Source of the DNA: Leucosporidium creatinivorum
Lineage: Eukaryota > Basidiomycota > Microbotryomycetes > Leucosporidiales > Leucosporidiaceae
Assembly: GCA_001600635.1 (NCBI GenBank)
Contig: BCKL01000002.1
Location: 1,367,425 to 1,431,424 of the forward strand
DNA: 64,000 bases
Direction: 5' to 3'
Shown: one piece after another, positions 44,944 to 56,605 of the stretch
Position numbering within the stretch: the stretch's first letter is position 1
Layout: every line of letters begins with the position of its first letter
Notes under the pieces: model-generated
Seen by the model: only the letters and a program-made list of their open reading frames with translations
The model's database searches: none
Told to the model about the DNA's origin: nothing
Made by a program: the position numbers and the translations under genes

Positions 44944-46691
44944 ATGCTCCCTCTCCCTCTCCGTCGCCTTCTCACCTCATCAGCTCGTTCCCGCTCCAGC
45001 ATGTCCTCCTCAGCAGCAACTCAAGCACCCCTCGTTGGCTCATCCTTCCGCCTCGCTTTGATCCAATTGGGCGGAACGGGCCCCACCAAATCCATCAACC
45101 TCGCTCTCGCTAGGGAGAAGATTAGGAAAGCTGCGAGAGGAGAGGATGGCAAGGGCAAAGTAGATATGGTAGTCTTGCCTGTATGTCATCAGCCCTCCCT
45201 CCTTGTTTGGGGCTCTTGGCCGTTGCGTGCTCGCGCGCCCTCACCTCAGCTGACTCCGACCGCAACGACAAACCCACGCCACGCTACAGGAAATCTTCAA
45301 CTCCCCTTACGCAACCGGTTCATTCCGCCAATACGCCGAACGAATCCCCTTCACCCCGGGGCGCGCTACTCCTCCCTCCGAGCTAGCCGGCTCCGAATCC
45401 CTGTCGATGCTCTCCCAGGCAGCAAAGGAGCAAGGCATCTGGCTCGTTGGCGGTTCGTTTCTCTCTCCTCTCCTTCCTTCTCTTCTGAAGCGGAGCTGAT
45501 CTGAGTGTGAGCAGGCTCCATCCCCGAACTAGGACCAGAGGACAAGATCTACAACTCGTCGCCTACTTTCAACCGCTCGGGGGAGCTCGTGGCCCTACAC
45601 CGCAAGGTGCATTTGTTCGATATCGATATCCCTGGGGGCATCACTTTCAAGGAGAGCGATACCTTGACTGGGGGGGATCGGTTGACCATGGTGGAGACTG
45701 GTGAGTTCGCGAGGGCTCGGCGCCGAGGGGAGAAAGGTCGGACGAGAGCTGATAAAGAAGGGAGGGGGCTACAATAGAGTTCGGAAAGATCGCGGTGGGC
45801 ATTTGTTATGACGTGCGGTTCCCCGAGATGGCGCAGATTGCTGCTCGGAGTGGTGAGTGTCGCTTTCTCCTTTTTCCTTTTCTCCTTGCGCTCCCTCTCC
45901 CTCCCTCCTGCTTTGAATGACCTGACCGAGAGGGGATTGCGCGGAACAACAGGAGCCATAGCCATGATCTACCCCGCCGCGTTCAACACCACCACGGGCC
46001 CACTGCACTGGGATCTCTTACAGCGCGCTCGGTGAGTCCGCTTTCCCCTTCCCTGCGCCGAGTTCGAAACTCACTCGAACAATATCAACAGGGCGGTGGA
46101 CAACCAATTCTACGTCATCATGTGTTCCCCTGCCCGCGCGACTGAGGGGGACGGGTACAAGGCTTGGGGCTATTCCGGCGTGGTGGATCCCTCGTGAGTC
46201 GCTGGTCTCGGCTCTCGTCTTGCTCTTCTGTGCGAGGGAGAGAGGGAAGGGATAGAGGGAGAGAGAGTTGACGAGGGTGACGGCACGCACGCAGAGGCAA
46301 GATCATCAACCAGTTGGAGGAGAAGGAGGGCATCTTGTTCGCCGAGATTGGTGAGTCGCATCTCCTCGTCCTCTCGCTCTTGGCCTCCCTCAAGGGCTTC
46401 TCCGCTCAGCGTTGCTTACATCCTACTGACCCCCCCTTCTCTCTCTTTCTCCTGCCTAACCCATCGCTACCCCCATCTCACAACCTCCGCTACCACCTTC
46501 GCCGAACTCTGCGCCGAGCAGACGTCGAAGCCGTCAAGAAAGCTCGTGCGGGGATTCCCGTGAGCTTCTTCTCCCTTTCTCTCTCTCCCTTCCTATCGAA
46601 TAGACAGCTGACCTAGGAGTGCGTATAATAGGTCACCGTACAGCGCCGGTTTGACGTCTATTCGGCGACTGAGGAGGTTGCGAGCAAGTGA
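44944..46691 (+). CDS. NIT2: Omega-amidase / Nit2-type nitrilase
   Basis: A carbon-nitrogen hydrolase that cleaves alpha-ketoglutaramate and alpha-ketosuccinamate, closing the glutamine and asparagine transaminase cycle. The catalytic triad is visible: Glu in [10 protein letters not shown], Lys in [15 protein letters not shown] and Cys in [13 protein letters not shown]. Further family blocks: [47 protein letters not shown] and [11 protein letters not shown]. About eight introns, some only marked by frame. The stop is at 46689-46691. The N terminus [17 protein letters not shown] is arginine-rich without acid and looks like a mitochondrial presequence. A second in-frame ATG at 45001 ([11 protein letters not shown]) would give a cytosolic form. 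Confidence 0.92.
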
Positions 46692-46959
46692 GCCCGAGTT
46701 GCTCGCGAAGCCGGAGTAGATACATAGAGATTGAAACGGAAGTCAAGTGTGCTGTACCTTCTGAGACGCAGCGAACTCGCCTGACCTTGACGGTCGACTT
46801 GGGAGAAAGACGCGCTTTGCTGCTTTTTGCTGCAGTTCTCTCGCTTCTCCCAACCCTCCCACATCTCCTCGTCTCTCTCCTTCGCCTGCCGACCTACTGC
46901 ACTACATCGACTTCATCTCCCCTCCACCAACCACCCTCCACCAAGCTGGAAGGACACCC

Positions 46960-49352
46960 ATGTCAGACGCCTTCTTCAATAAACCTCGACCTTTCACTAA
47001 GCGCAAGAGGGAGGACGGGCCTCAAGCTGGTGCTGGCTCTCGCTCGGGCACAGGGCGCGGTGGTGGCGCACTGTCAAGAGGAGGTCGAGGCGGTAGGGGC
47101 CGAGGAGGATCTGATCGCGGTCGAGGGCGAGGAGGGAGTCGAGGCGGAGCAGCTGGAGGAGGGCGCAAGAAGCGAGAGCAAGAGGATGAGGAATTGGATG
47201 ATGGACAAGCTGGAGGGGGGATGGATTCCGATTCGGATGTGAATGCTCTCTCGGACGCAGAGGAGGGAGAGTTGAGTAGCGAGGAGGATGATGTCTTGGA
47301 GACGCCGGCGCAGAAGAGGTTAAGGTTGAGTCAGATGTATTTGAAGAGCTTGGAGAAGGATGTTCAGGAGGGTGAGTTTTGGCTTTTTCACTATTCTGCC
47401 ATGCGAGCGAGGGAGGGAAGGAGGAGAGCTGACGGATTGGATTGGATTGAAACGAACGCCGAGCAGATGATGGAGGGTTTGATGCCGCCGATTTGGATCG
47501 CGATATTATTGCGGAGAGGTTGCAGCAGGATGTGGTAGGTTATTCGTCGCTACCCTCTGTTACAGGCGAGAGCCAAGCTTACCCTCCCTCACAACCACAG
47601 CTCCAACACTCGGGCAAGCTCCATCTCTCGGTCGCTTCCTCCGTTCGTCTCCCTCTCTCTTCTCGCCCTTCCCTCTCGCCTTCGCTAACCCCTCAGATGA
47701 TCCCCAACAGCTCCTCTTCCCCATCCCCTCCTCCTCCGTCTACCACACCCCCTCCCGCGGGCACCGAGGCCCCGTAACCTCCGCCACAATCACCCCCTCG
47801 GGCCTCTGGCTCTACACCTCTTCAAAGGACGGCAGCATCATCAAATGGGACTTGCGGTCCATCTTCTCCCCCTCCCCTTCCTCCTCTTCCACCTCCACCT
47901 CACCACCGCGCATCACCAAAGCGCATTACTTCCCCAAACGCACGCCCGCGAAAGCGCTCCGGAACCCTGAGCTTAAGAAAGCGGTGGAGGAGAAGGGTAA
48001 AGCCAAGGAGGAAGGACATGAGGACGAGGTGCTGTGTTTGGCGGTTAGTGAGGATGGCAAGGTACTGGCTAGTGGTGGGAGGGATAAGGTCGTGGGGGTT
48101 TGGAATGTCGAGGGGGAGAAGGGGAAGTGGTTGAGGGGACTGGGGGGGCATAAGGATCGGGTGGCAGTGAGTTTGTGATTTCGCCTTCCTCTCGCTCCTC
48201 ATCGAGTGGAGCGAGGGAAACAAGTAGGAGGAGAACCAAGCTGATCCCGCTCGCTCGGCGCTCGTAGTCCGTCACCTTCCGCCTCGGCACGCACCAGCTC
48301 TACTCCTCCTCCTTTGACCGCACGCTCAAACTCTTTGACCTCTCGACCCTCTCCTACATTGAAACCCTCTTCGGCCACCAAGACGCCATCCAACACCTCT
48401 CTGCCCTGCGCTCCGAACTCGCAGTCTCAGCAGGCGGCCGGGATAAGACTTGTCGGTTCTGGAAGGTCACGGAGGAGAGTCAGTTGGTTTTCCGTGGGGG
48501 GGTGGCGAGTCGGATTCGGAATGTGTTGGATGGGGGGAATGAGGAGGATGGGATTGAGCCGGAGGAGAGGAGGAGGAGGAGGGATAGGGAGAGGAAGGGG
48601 GAGGTCAAGTTTGTGGAGGGGAGCATCGATGTAGTAGCCATGGTCGACGATACGACGTTCCTTAGCGGTGGTGACTCGGGGTGGGTCTCCCTCTCCTCTC
48701 CCTTCTCTCTCCCCCTTCTCCCTCGCTGACCCCTCCTCAATACGGAACAGATCCATCTGCCTTTGGACCATCACTAAGAAGAAGCCGATCGCCTCGGTCC
48801 AACTCGCCCACGGCGTCAACGAGTATGCCTCGGAGAGTGAGGGAGTGATTGGCACGGCTAGGTGGATTACCGCCTTGGCTTGCTTGCCTTATGGGGACAC
48901 ATTCGCTTCCGGTGAGTGTCGGTCTCCTCTTTCTCCATGCGGTCGCCGGAGGAGCGGGGCCTGCAGCTCTTCGCCGAGCCCACTTTCTTTCGCCTAGGCG
49001 CGGTCCTCTACCGACGGGAAACACACCGCTGACCTCGTTCTACTACCTCACTACAGGATCCTGGGACGGCCACATCCGTCTCTGGTCCCTCGATCCCAAA
49101 GCCCGGTCCTTCATCCCCCTCACCACCATCCCCGCTCCGGGGTTCATCAACTCGCTCCAGCTCATCCTTCCATCCCTCCCTGCTCCCACCGCGACAAGGA
49201 AGGACAAGGAGGAGAAAGCTCTAGTAGTAGTAGCAGCAGTGGCTAAGGAACCGAGGTTGGGCAGGTGGATGAAATTGAAGGAGGGCAAGGAGGGAGCTGT
49301 GGTCGCTGTGGTGAGGGTTGGGGAGGGCGCGAGGGTCGAAGAGGAGCTGTAG
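46960..49352 (+). CDS. RRP9: U3 snoRNP WD40 protein RRP9 / U3-55K
   Basis: Binds the B/C motif of U3 snoRNA and is needed for early 18S pre-rRNA cleavage in the SSU processome. The N terminus has FTKRKREDGPQ and an RGG-rich stretch (GGRGGRGRGG), then an acidic segment (LSDAEEGELSSEEDD) and ETPAQKRLRLSQMYLKSLEK, the conserved Rrp9 lead-in. WD40 repeats follow: HRGPVTSATITPSGLWLYTS, VLCLAVSEDGKVLASGGRDK, SVTFRLGTHQLYSSSFDRTL, LFGHQDAIQHLSALRSELAV, TTFLSGGDSG and GSWDGHIRLWSLDPKARSF. The stop is after EGARVEEEL. At least six introns. The RGG insertion is unusual against yeast Rrp9. Confidence 0.9.
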
Positions 49353-49913
49353 AGCGTAGGGCTTGCAAAATTCGAGCCTTTTCGGGAGGTACTGGGGTTC
49401 GGCTCCCAGGGAGTGAGGGATTGAGAGCTAACTCGACAGCGCCGAGCACCTCGGTCGCATGCTCCTGCTTCGCAAATCGACCGGAATACTTTGCTGCTTC
49501 GCAAAGCGACTTGTACCGATTGATCTGATGAATTGTCAAGTAAGGAGGTTGTCGAGTCGACCCCGCCGCCGCCAGCAGCCTTCCTCTCTTCCTTCTCGCC
49601 TGTACTCGTTTTCGTCCGCCTGAGCTCTCGCGCTTTCGCAAGACATCACAGCTCATTTGGCGCTGTCGTTTCCAGTAGCCCTACTCGCCGTCGCCGCCGT
49701 TGCCGCCGTTCTTAGCACCTCGTCGAAGGGAAACTTGCAGTCGTCGCTTTCGAGCAGGTGAGCGACCTGTAGACATTCAGCAGCATCGCGGAAGCATGTA
49801 GAAATCATCTTGATGGCTCACCTGCTGTCATGGCAACTCCCGAGCCGTTACAAGAGGCTGCAGGCGAGCAAGCACGAGGCCAGAGATGCTGACCGCTCCC
49901 TTCGTCACGCAGA
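49353..49913 (+). other. RRP9 3' region and F-box gene leader with a 5' UTR intron
   Basis: After the RRP9 stop there is a non-coding stretch to about 49740. A clear leader intron runs 49758-49912: GTGAGC donor, GCTGACC branch near 49889 and CACGCAG end, two bases before the ATG at 49914. The donor sits in an 11-bp perfect inverted repeat (49753-49763 and 49816-49826). No RNA gene is seen. Confidence 0.6.
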
Positions 49914-51212
49914 ATGGCTCCCGTCGACCCTCGAGATGCACCGAAGAACTCGCTTGATCGTCTACCGCCCGAGCTGAAGGAGGAGATTATCGAATGGGCT
50001 GGCGTGCTCGGCGGCGACCCTCTGCTCGCTGCTCTCTCGGCGACGACCAGTGACCTCCGTCAGATGGCCAACCGAGTTCGCTGGAGGGTGAGTACTAGGT
50101 TCTATGGCCCTCTGAGCTGCGTGCCGACCCGCTCAAATTCACAGGACCTCACCCTCAACTCCTCGGCGAGGAAGCTCCGCCTCTTCTCGGTCGTTATCGC
50201 ACCCGTGTATGGCCATCTCGTCAAGAGGCTCAACTTCAACAAGGATCGACGGGAGACTCCCACCATCTGGCTCAACCGCAAGGGTCAAAACCGCTACCAC
50301 GCCATCATTCCCATCATCCCTCACTTCACCAACCTCGAACACCTCCAAATCGAACTCTTCCAAGGCTTCAACGCGCAGCAGGTGCTGGAGGAGCTGGGAG
50401 ATGTTCTTCGCGAGCTCAAGCTTCCCATTACCGCCCTCACCCTCATCAATGCCTCCCATATCGACCTTCGCGGACCCCTACTCGCCGACTTCCTCTACGA
50501 CCTTCCCAACCTCTCCTATCTCCATCTATGCGGCATCACCATCAAGGACGAAGTGGCAGAGGCTGTCGAAGGCTCAGAATCGCTCACGGGCGACGGAGCT
50601 CTTCGCGGCGCCATCAAGGCGCTCTCGGGGCTCAAGAAGCTGGTGGTGGAGGACATGGTCGGTTCGACGCTACAAGGCCTGCAACTCAGCGCTGGCCTAG
50701 AGGAGCTCGAAGTACGGGATTGCCCGGAGATTGACCTTGCCGCTCTTCGCACCCTCGCCATGCAAGTGCGAGCAACCCTCAAGACCCTCACGTTCATCAC
50801 CCCTGCCGACACTTCGCCCTTCTTTCCCGCCTTTCAACTCCCTCATCTCACCACCCTCAATATCGACGCTCCCCTCCCCATGTTCATCCTCTCGGGCTTC
50901 TCCTCGTCGCCCCTTCACACCCTCCGCTGCTCTCGCCTACTTGCGGAAACGACGGACGAGGACGACGAGGACTTCTCGGCGCTCGAGCAAGTATTGGAGG
51001 AGCATCGAGCGTCACTCAAGAGCCTCGAGATCTGCTTACCGCCGGTACAAGAGGGTGATGAAGGAGTGTGGCGAAACGAGGAGGCGTGGCAGCGTCTCTC
51101 GGCGAGTTGTCAGCGGAGGGGCGTGCAGTTGAAGCTCGGCGGGCAGTGGTGGGAGGAGCGAGAGTTCATTTGCGAGATGACGAGCGAGATCATGGCGCCC
51201 ACCAATTTTTGA
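49914..51212 (+). CDS. F-box/LRR-like protein
   Basis: The N terminus NSLDRLPPELKEEIIEWAG is an F-box-like opening, followed by SATTSDLRQMANRVRWR. The rest is a leucine-rich series: NLEHLQIELFQGF, LKLPITALTLINASHIDLRG, LPNLSYLHLCGITIKDE, LSGLKKLVVEDMVGSTLQGL, GLEELEVRDCPEIDLAALRT, HLTTLNIDAPLPMFILSG and SLKSLEICLPP. This fits a substrate adaptor for an SCF ligase. A 54-57 nt intron (GTGAGT after RVRWR, CCGACC branch, CACAG end) lacks a stop, so the frame also reads through. The stop after IMAPTNF lies only 33 bp from the stop of the convergent Zn2Cys6 gene. Confidence 0.75.
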   Translation: MAPVDPRDAPKNSLDRLPPELKEEIIEWAGVLGGDPLLAALSATTSDLRQMANRVRWRVSTRFYGPLSCVPTRSNSQDLTLNSSARKLRLFSVVIAPVYGHLVKRLNFNKDRRETPTIWLNRKGQNRYHAIIPIIPHFTNLEHLQIELFQGFNAQQVLEELGDVLRELKLPITALTLINASHIDLRGPLLADFLYDLPNLSYLHLCGITIKDEVAEAVEGSESLTGDGALRGAIKALSGLKKLVVEDMVGSTLQGLQLSAGLEELEVRDCPEIDLAALRTLAMQVRATLKTLTFITPADTSPFFPAFQLPHLTTLNIDAPLPMFILSGFSSSPLHTLRCSRLLAETTDEDDEDFSALEQVLEEHRASLKSLEICLPPVQEGDEGVWRNEEAWQRLSASCQRRGVQLKLGGQWWEEREFICEMTSEIMAPTNF

Positions 51213-51245
51213 GTAGTAGGTAGCTTATGCACATTACTATATCAT

Positions 51246-54200
51246 CTACAACGCCAAGCTCCCCGCCCGCGACGGCGTCGCCCCTCCACTCGAGCCCAAG
51301 TCCCAACTCAGCCCCATCAGGTCTAACGCGAAGCCTGCGCCGCTGTAGTACGCGAGATAGTTGTCCTCTAACGGTGTGCTGAACTCGGCTCCCAGCCGTG
51401 CTGGTAACGAGGGGAAGCCCGCCCGAGCTGATCGGGGATCGTACTCGTCGGGCGCGGCTGAGCCTGGCCTGCCGGGCTGTGGTAGGGCTGCAGTGGCTGG
51501 TGCGAAAGGAGGTGAGATAGGTTCTGGAGGGAGCTGAGCGAAGTCGATGCGACGTGGAGAGGTCGAGTGCGAAGCTTGAGGAGCGGAAGGCGAGGGGACC
51601 GAAGACTGCGGCGACGGCCAAGCAGCTTGCGTGACTGATTCGGCGGCCGCTGCTGGTGGCGCATGGCGGTAGATCCCATCCTGTTGCGGTGCGAGAGGTC
51701 AGCTCTGCTCCTCCGACGAGGCGTGCCGACTCACAAAATGGCACCTCATCTGCTCAAAGATGGCGGTGATGCGGAAACCGACGCCGCCTTCAGCGCTACC
51801 GCCCCCTTCTTGAGAGTAGAGTCCCAGTAGATCGTCTCGCCAGCACGACGCCATCGGCCAAATGTCCTTGAGGAGGTCGAGGATGGAGAGGCAGCGACCG
51901 AGCGAGGGCCGAGCCTGCGCCGCGAGCTCCCAGCACACTGTCAAGAAGGACCGGATTGAATCAGAGACCGTGAGGAACGTCTCGAACCTCGCCGGCGGCA
52001 GATCAAGAGGGCTCACAATCGGGCCAGCGGCAGAGGTAGCCGAAGACGGTGCCGCTCACGTAGATGCCGAAGATCTGTAGGTGAGTAGGAGCATCAGTCA
52101 TCGACTCGAGAATGAAGGGATTGCAACTCGAGAGCCGGGGGCTGAGAAGCTAGCACCCCGAAGTGAGAGTCGAGGCAATCCCGGCGACGAGATGGTAGAG
52201 CAGACGAGGAGGGCTTACCAAGATTGGCGGCATACCCAGCGTCAGAGAGCGCGTGGCCGCGAACTCATCAAAGACCGAGACGAGGTCAAGCGCACCCTGG
52301 ATCATTTCTCGCGCGAAAGTGGTCCAGAATTGCTCGACCTCGGGGAGGTGGCCCGTGTCGGCGCAGCCGAGGTAAGTCTTGCGAAGGACGATCCCGCTGA
52401 GGTGGTGCAGCACGGTGATCTCGAAGAAGGCCTGTTGGAGAGCGGTCAGCATCGCCGTCGCGAAGAAGATCGATGTCTCTTCGGCGCTCACCAGATCGTG
52501 TCCGAGAGCTCCCATGGCGAGCAGATTCTTGGTCGACCAGCGATGATGTGGTGGGAGGTTCTTGTACCAATCCTTCAGCTCCCGGTTGAGCACGTCGAAG
52601 TCGCTGCTGGGATACCATGGCGGCAACGCGTCGCCTACTTGAGCGGCGACGGCGAGCCGAGCGACCTTTCCCCAGGCATGATTGCTTTGCAGCATGGTGG
52701 CGAAGAGGGACCGAGAAGGCAGATCAATAGTGGAAGGGTCCTGGAGAGCAGGCTTCGTGCCGCGGAGGCTTGCTCGGGCGGAAGGGAGAGCGCCGAGAGC
52801 GAGCGTGTCCTCGTCGCATGGCAGGAGGACATCGATGTTCTCCAGCGAGAAGGGGGCGTGACGACGTCGACCTGCCGTGAGATCCTCTTGTGCTGTGGAG
52901 CTTAAAAAAGTCAGCGCGAGCTCGTCGAGGGAGAGAGAGAGAGGAACGCCGAACAAGCAATCAGCCAAAACGTCCTCCTCGCGGCCTCGGCATGGATGAT
53001 CTGCCCAGCAGCAGCGCCGGGAGGTAGCGTGTACGTGCTCTCCTCGTGTAGGCACAGCAAGCCGGCCATCCGTGTCGCTACGCCCATGAGCATCTGCGAA
53101 GTGAACGCGAGTCAGTGTTTGTCGTGAGCAGCTTCATCAAAGGTAGACTCTTCGAGGACTTACCGCACTCTCTTCATCGCCCCCGTGGCAACCCCAGTGA
53201 TGCGCCGAGAGTACGAAAAACGCCTGGCAAGCGGGCAGACTCGGCTTGAGCATCTCCTCGCCGATCAGCTTTCGAGCTTCCTTGACGTAGAAGTCGGTGG
53301 CGGCATTTCCTGAGCCGAATCGTTGGACGAGCGAAGGCGTGAAGCGACTGTCGAATGGAGCGCCGTCAGCGAGCTGCGACGTTGCGCGCAACGAGAGACG
53401 AGCTTACGCCGAGGCAGTCAAGATGGCGAGAAGTAAGAACAGGCTGACCGTCTCGGGCTCGCGCTCGAGCTGAGCGATGAACAGCTCCAAGGGAAGAAAT
53501 CCTGATGGGGAGAAGCGGCGATGGAAGACATCCGAAGGGGGAAGAGCGTCGCGAGAAGGGGTCGAACAGAGAAGAGGGCAAATCTCGACGATCAGCTCTT
53601 ATCGCGGTACAGAGAGGAGCATGGACGTACCGAGCTGAAAGTAGCTATTCCTGAAAGCATGCAGAGCCTCCTTGACTTCGTCGATCGGCGGCAGCACCGA
53701 GCGAGATCCAGCAGCCAGCGGCGGCGTCTCTCCTAGCCTTGCGAGTACGAGGCATGCGGCTTCTACCTCGGAAGGGGATGGTACATTGTTGTTTGACCTG
53801 CCAATGCTGGTCCCAGCACCCGATGTGGTCCCCTCTCCCGGCTCGGGGATCGCCTCGTCAGGGTACCTTCGCCGAAACTGTGGGCAAGGACGTGTATCAG
53901 CGAGCTGCAGCAGGAGCCATCTCTCCCTGATAAGGACTGAGTGGGTGTGGGTAGTAGGCCTACAGCTCGGTGTCCCTGGTCCTCTCCCCTCCTCGGATTT
54001 CTGCATTCGCTGCCGACGCCCAGCTTCTCGCATCCTTCACACACCGAAGTAAGGGTTGGTCGGATACACTTGGTTCGGTAGCGGCTACGGAAGAACGCCC
54101 TGGTCAGCTTCCATAACCTTCTACAGGCAGAAGGGCTGCCAGGCGCGTCTGGGATGGCTCGCGTTCCGGCCGCTCCCTCTGCTCGCTTACAGCTGCTGCT

Positions 54201-54284
54201 ACTGAGGACTCACCGACATCGGACGCAAGCTACTGATGCCCTGGATGCTGCTCTGCCTGATTTCGGTACTGTATCTGCTGGCAT
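51246..54284 (-). CDS. Zn2Cys6 transcription factor, likely regulator of the pyrimidine cluster
   Basis: A fungal binuclear zinc cluster regulator. The first exon (54214-54284) encodes MPADTVPKSG and ends in ACVRCR. The second exon gives RYRTKCIRP and VCEGCEKLGVGSEC, so the six cysteines read Cx2Cx6C then Cx2Cx8C. Next come FRRRYPDEAIPEPGEG and a middle homology region (Fungal_trans) with RFGSGNAATDFYVKEARKL, QAFFVLSAHHWGCHG, MLMGVATRMAGLLCLHEES, AARRTFWLIA and NLLAMGALGHDL. The C terminus is proline/serine-rich (PPFAPATAALPQPGRPG) and ends AGSLAL. About ten introns. It shares a 244 bp divergent promoter with the thymine hydroxylase gene. That it controls the neighbouring catabolic genes is inferred from position and from the duplicated promoter, not shown. 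Confidence 0.88.
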
Positions 54285-54528
54285 GGCTGGGGTCCGGACG
54301 AGTGAAGGAGGGCGACAAGGCTCAAGCGCGACAGGTCGAGCCCTTCCCCATCTCATATCGCCTGTACCTGATGATTCTGCCAGCTTCCCTGCCCGTTTGC
54401 CTCTGTTCACAATCTGCAGTCGATTAGGCGAGAGCAGCAGACAAGATCCAAGCCTCTTCCTTTCCTCCTCTCCCACCCCTTCGTCCTCTCGTTGCCCTCC
54501 TTTCCCTCGACTCTCAGCCGTCTTTACA
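54285..54528. promoter_or_regulatory. Divergent promoter copy A, regulator / thymine hydroxylase
   Basis: 244 bp between the regulator ATG (54284, minus) and the thymine hydroxylase ATG (54529, plus). A core of about 100 bp from 54324 to 54430 is almost identical, in inverted orientation, to 58560-58660 upstream of PYD3. It includes GTACCTGATGATTCTGCCAG and GTTTGCCTCTGTTCACAATC. The rest, down to the start codons, is also alignable. It is a good candidate for the binding region of the cluster regulator. Confidence 0.75.
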
Positions 54529-56068
54529 ATGCAGATCACAGCCACCAGCGGTATCGTACCCATTGTGGACTTCCAGCCTTTCCTCACTGGAACCTCAGAG
54601 CAGAAGCAGGTGAGTGTTGGCCTCCCCGGCGCTGACACAATCGCTAATCGCCCGTCGCCGAGCAGGCCACCGCCAACGAGCTCGTCCATGCTCTGAAGAC
54701 CGTGGGCTTCATCATGCTCAAAGACTTCTACTCGGAAGAAGGTGTTACCGAGGCGCAGGTAGATGGTGCTTTTGACCATGTGAGTCGAGTCGCTGCTCGT
54801 CGCCGAAGCTCGGCGCTGACTTCCGCACCCTCTCACCGACCACAGTCGAGGCGCTTTTTCGCGCTGAGTGAGGAGGAGAAGGAGAAGATCGCCTGGACTA
54901 CAGCAGAGGCTAGTCGAGGCTACGTTTCTCAAGGTCGAGAACGGGTCACGCAGGCGACTTCCAAGGAAGATATCGAGCAGCTGCGAACTCAGGCGCCTGG
55001 TGAGTTGGAAAATCTCTACGCTTCCGTCTCCCACTGTAGCTCATCAGCCCCGCACAGACTTGAAGGAGTCGATGGAAATCGGTAAGGACTACATCGAGGG
55101 ACCCGAAGACTCGCCTCACCCCAATCGCTGGCCCGAGTCGCTCCCCGAGTTCAAGGCTTTCATGGTGAGCTCGCATCTCTGTCCCTGTTGCCGATTGATC
55201 TTCATCTGCCGCTCGCAGAGCATAGCTGACGCTCTTTGCCTCGTTCGGCGTTCGGCGCTCGCCCCAGAACCCCTTCTTCCACTCCTGCCACATCCTCCAG
55301 GTGCAAGTGATGCAAGCTATCGCTGTCGGTCTCGGGCTTGACGAGCACTACTTCGATCAAAAGGTTGCGCAACAGTCTCACAACCTCCGACTGTAAGCGA
55401 TCTTTTCGCTTCTCTTCCTTCTCCCTCTCTTGTCTCGAGACTAATCGCTCTCCTCGCAGGCTCAACTACCCTCCCGTTTCGCAAGCCGAGGCTAGCAAGA
55501 GTGACAGTCGAGCTGGCGCTCATAGCGAGTGTGTTGTTCCCGCTTTCCCCCGCTTCTCGGCGCTGACCCATCTAGGCACAGCTACGGAACCGTCACGCTG
55601 CTCTTCCAGGACGACGTAGGAGGTCTCGAGGTGCAGGACAAAGGAGGAAAGTTCGTACCTGCCAAGCCTGTTCCCGGCACCGTGTGCATCAACGTAGGCG
55701 ATCTTTTGCAGCAGTGGACGAACGACGTACGTGCTCGGCGAGCTTCAACAAGGCCTTTCTGAACGTTCGCTCACACACCTCGCTCTCTCTCACAGATCCT
55801 CAAGTCGACCATCCACCGAGTCGTCCTCCCCGAGACCAAGGGCGCCGCCTTCACTCCTCAGCGCAACTCCATCGCCTTCTTCGGCAACCCTTCCCTCCGC
55901 GAGGTCATTACTTGTATCCCAGGGCTCGGCGAACCTAAGTACGCGCCCGTGCTATGCGAGGACTACCTCGTGCGAAGGCTGGGAGAGACGTCAGTGTTCC
56001 CTCGTAGCTTCTCTTGCTTCCGCTCGCTGACTTCGTCCTCTCGCAGCTTCGGTGTCTCGGCTGCCTAG
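54529..56068 (+). CDS. Thymine 7-hydroxylase-like 2-oxoglutarate/Fe(II) dioxygenase
   Basis: About 337 residues once nine or so introns are removed. Family blocks in order: GIVPIVDFQPFLTG (N-terminal DIOX_N), ALKTVGFIMLKDF, SRRFFALSEEEKEKIAWTT, EASRGYVSQGRERVTQATSK, KESMEIGKDY, HPNRWPESLPEFKAFM, MQAIAVGLGLDEHYFD, LRLLNYPPV, then the iron site GAHSDYGTVTLLFQDD (His and Asp), VPGTVCINVGDLLQQWTND, STIHRVVLP (second His) and QRNSIAFFGNP (Arg for 2-oxoglutarate). The segment from TTAEASRGY through HPNRWP closely follows fungal thymine 7-hydroxylase as I recall it. That enzyme, known from Rhodotorula glutinis and Neurospora, oxidises thymine stepwise to uracil-5-carboxylate. The neighbouring PYD2/PYD3 genes support the call. 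A generic isopenicillin N synthase-like enzyme is the fallback. Confidence 0.85.
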
Positions 56069-56605
56069 GTTTCTCGACATTCTCGTTGGCTCGATCCTGG
56101 TGTGCAATGTTTGAGTATAGCTGCTACTGTGCTCCAGAGTGTCGATACGAGAGTCGTCAGGGCGAAATGACAGCGAGCAAAGCTCGGCGATGACTCCGGT
56201 TTAGATCGGCAAATGGCTAAGGCCGCATACCAGAGCTCGAGCAGAATGTAGCTTAGATGCTCTGACCTTTCGAGGGGACCCTTCGACTTCGTCTAGTCAG
56301 CCTAAACGACCTTGTAAGTTTCTCGGCGAGGAGGCTCTGGCCGCGATACCCCTCTCGCACCGCGCCTTCACTACTGGCCTCGCCTTCATGGCATTGCTCA
56401 ACAGTAGAGAGCTATCTTCTCTTTCCTCCGCTCGTCAAAGAGGCGATGCCTGTACAGCTGGCTCTTTCGGGACTCGCCGTCTGCGCCGAGAATTGCTGGC
56501 AAGCCCGGCGCTGTCCTTGACAAGACAGGTCGGTCTTCACAGCTTTCAAAGGTATAAAAAGATACTTGGTACAATCCTAGAACAGCTACAAGGCTGCAGA
56601 ACAAG
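56069..56605. other. Tail-to-tail spacer between thymine hydroxylase and PYD3
   Basis: 537 bp between convergent genes. An A/T-richer patch near 56550-56600 (GGTATAAAAAGATACTTGG) lies close to the PYD3 3' end. No conserved coding or RNA signal seen; presumably the two 3' UTRs. Confidence 0.45.

Noticed and set aside
49393-49417. GGGGTTCGGCTCCCAG resembling a tRNA T-arm after RRP9
   Set aside because: A local hairpin only; loop length and the missing upstream arms do not fit a tRNA.
51468-52606. Alternate long frames within the Zn2Cys6 gene region
   Set aside because: They lack family motifs and ignore the well-supported exon structure of the regulator.
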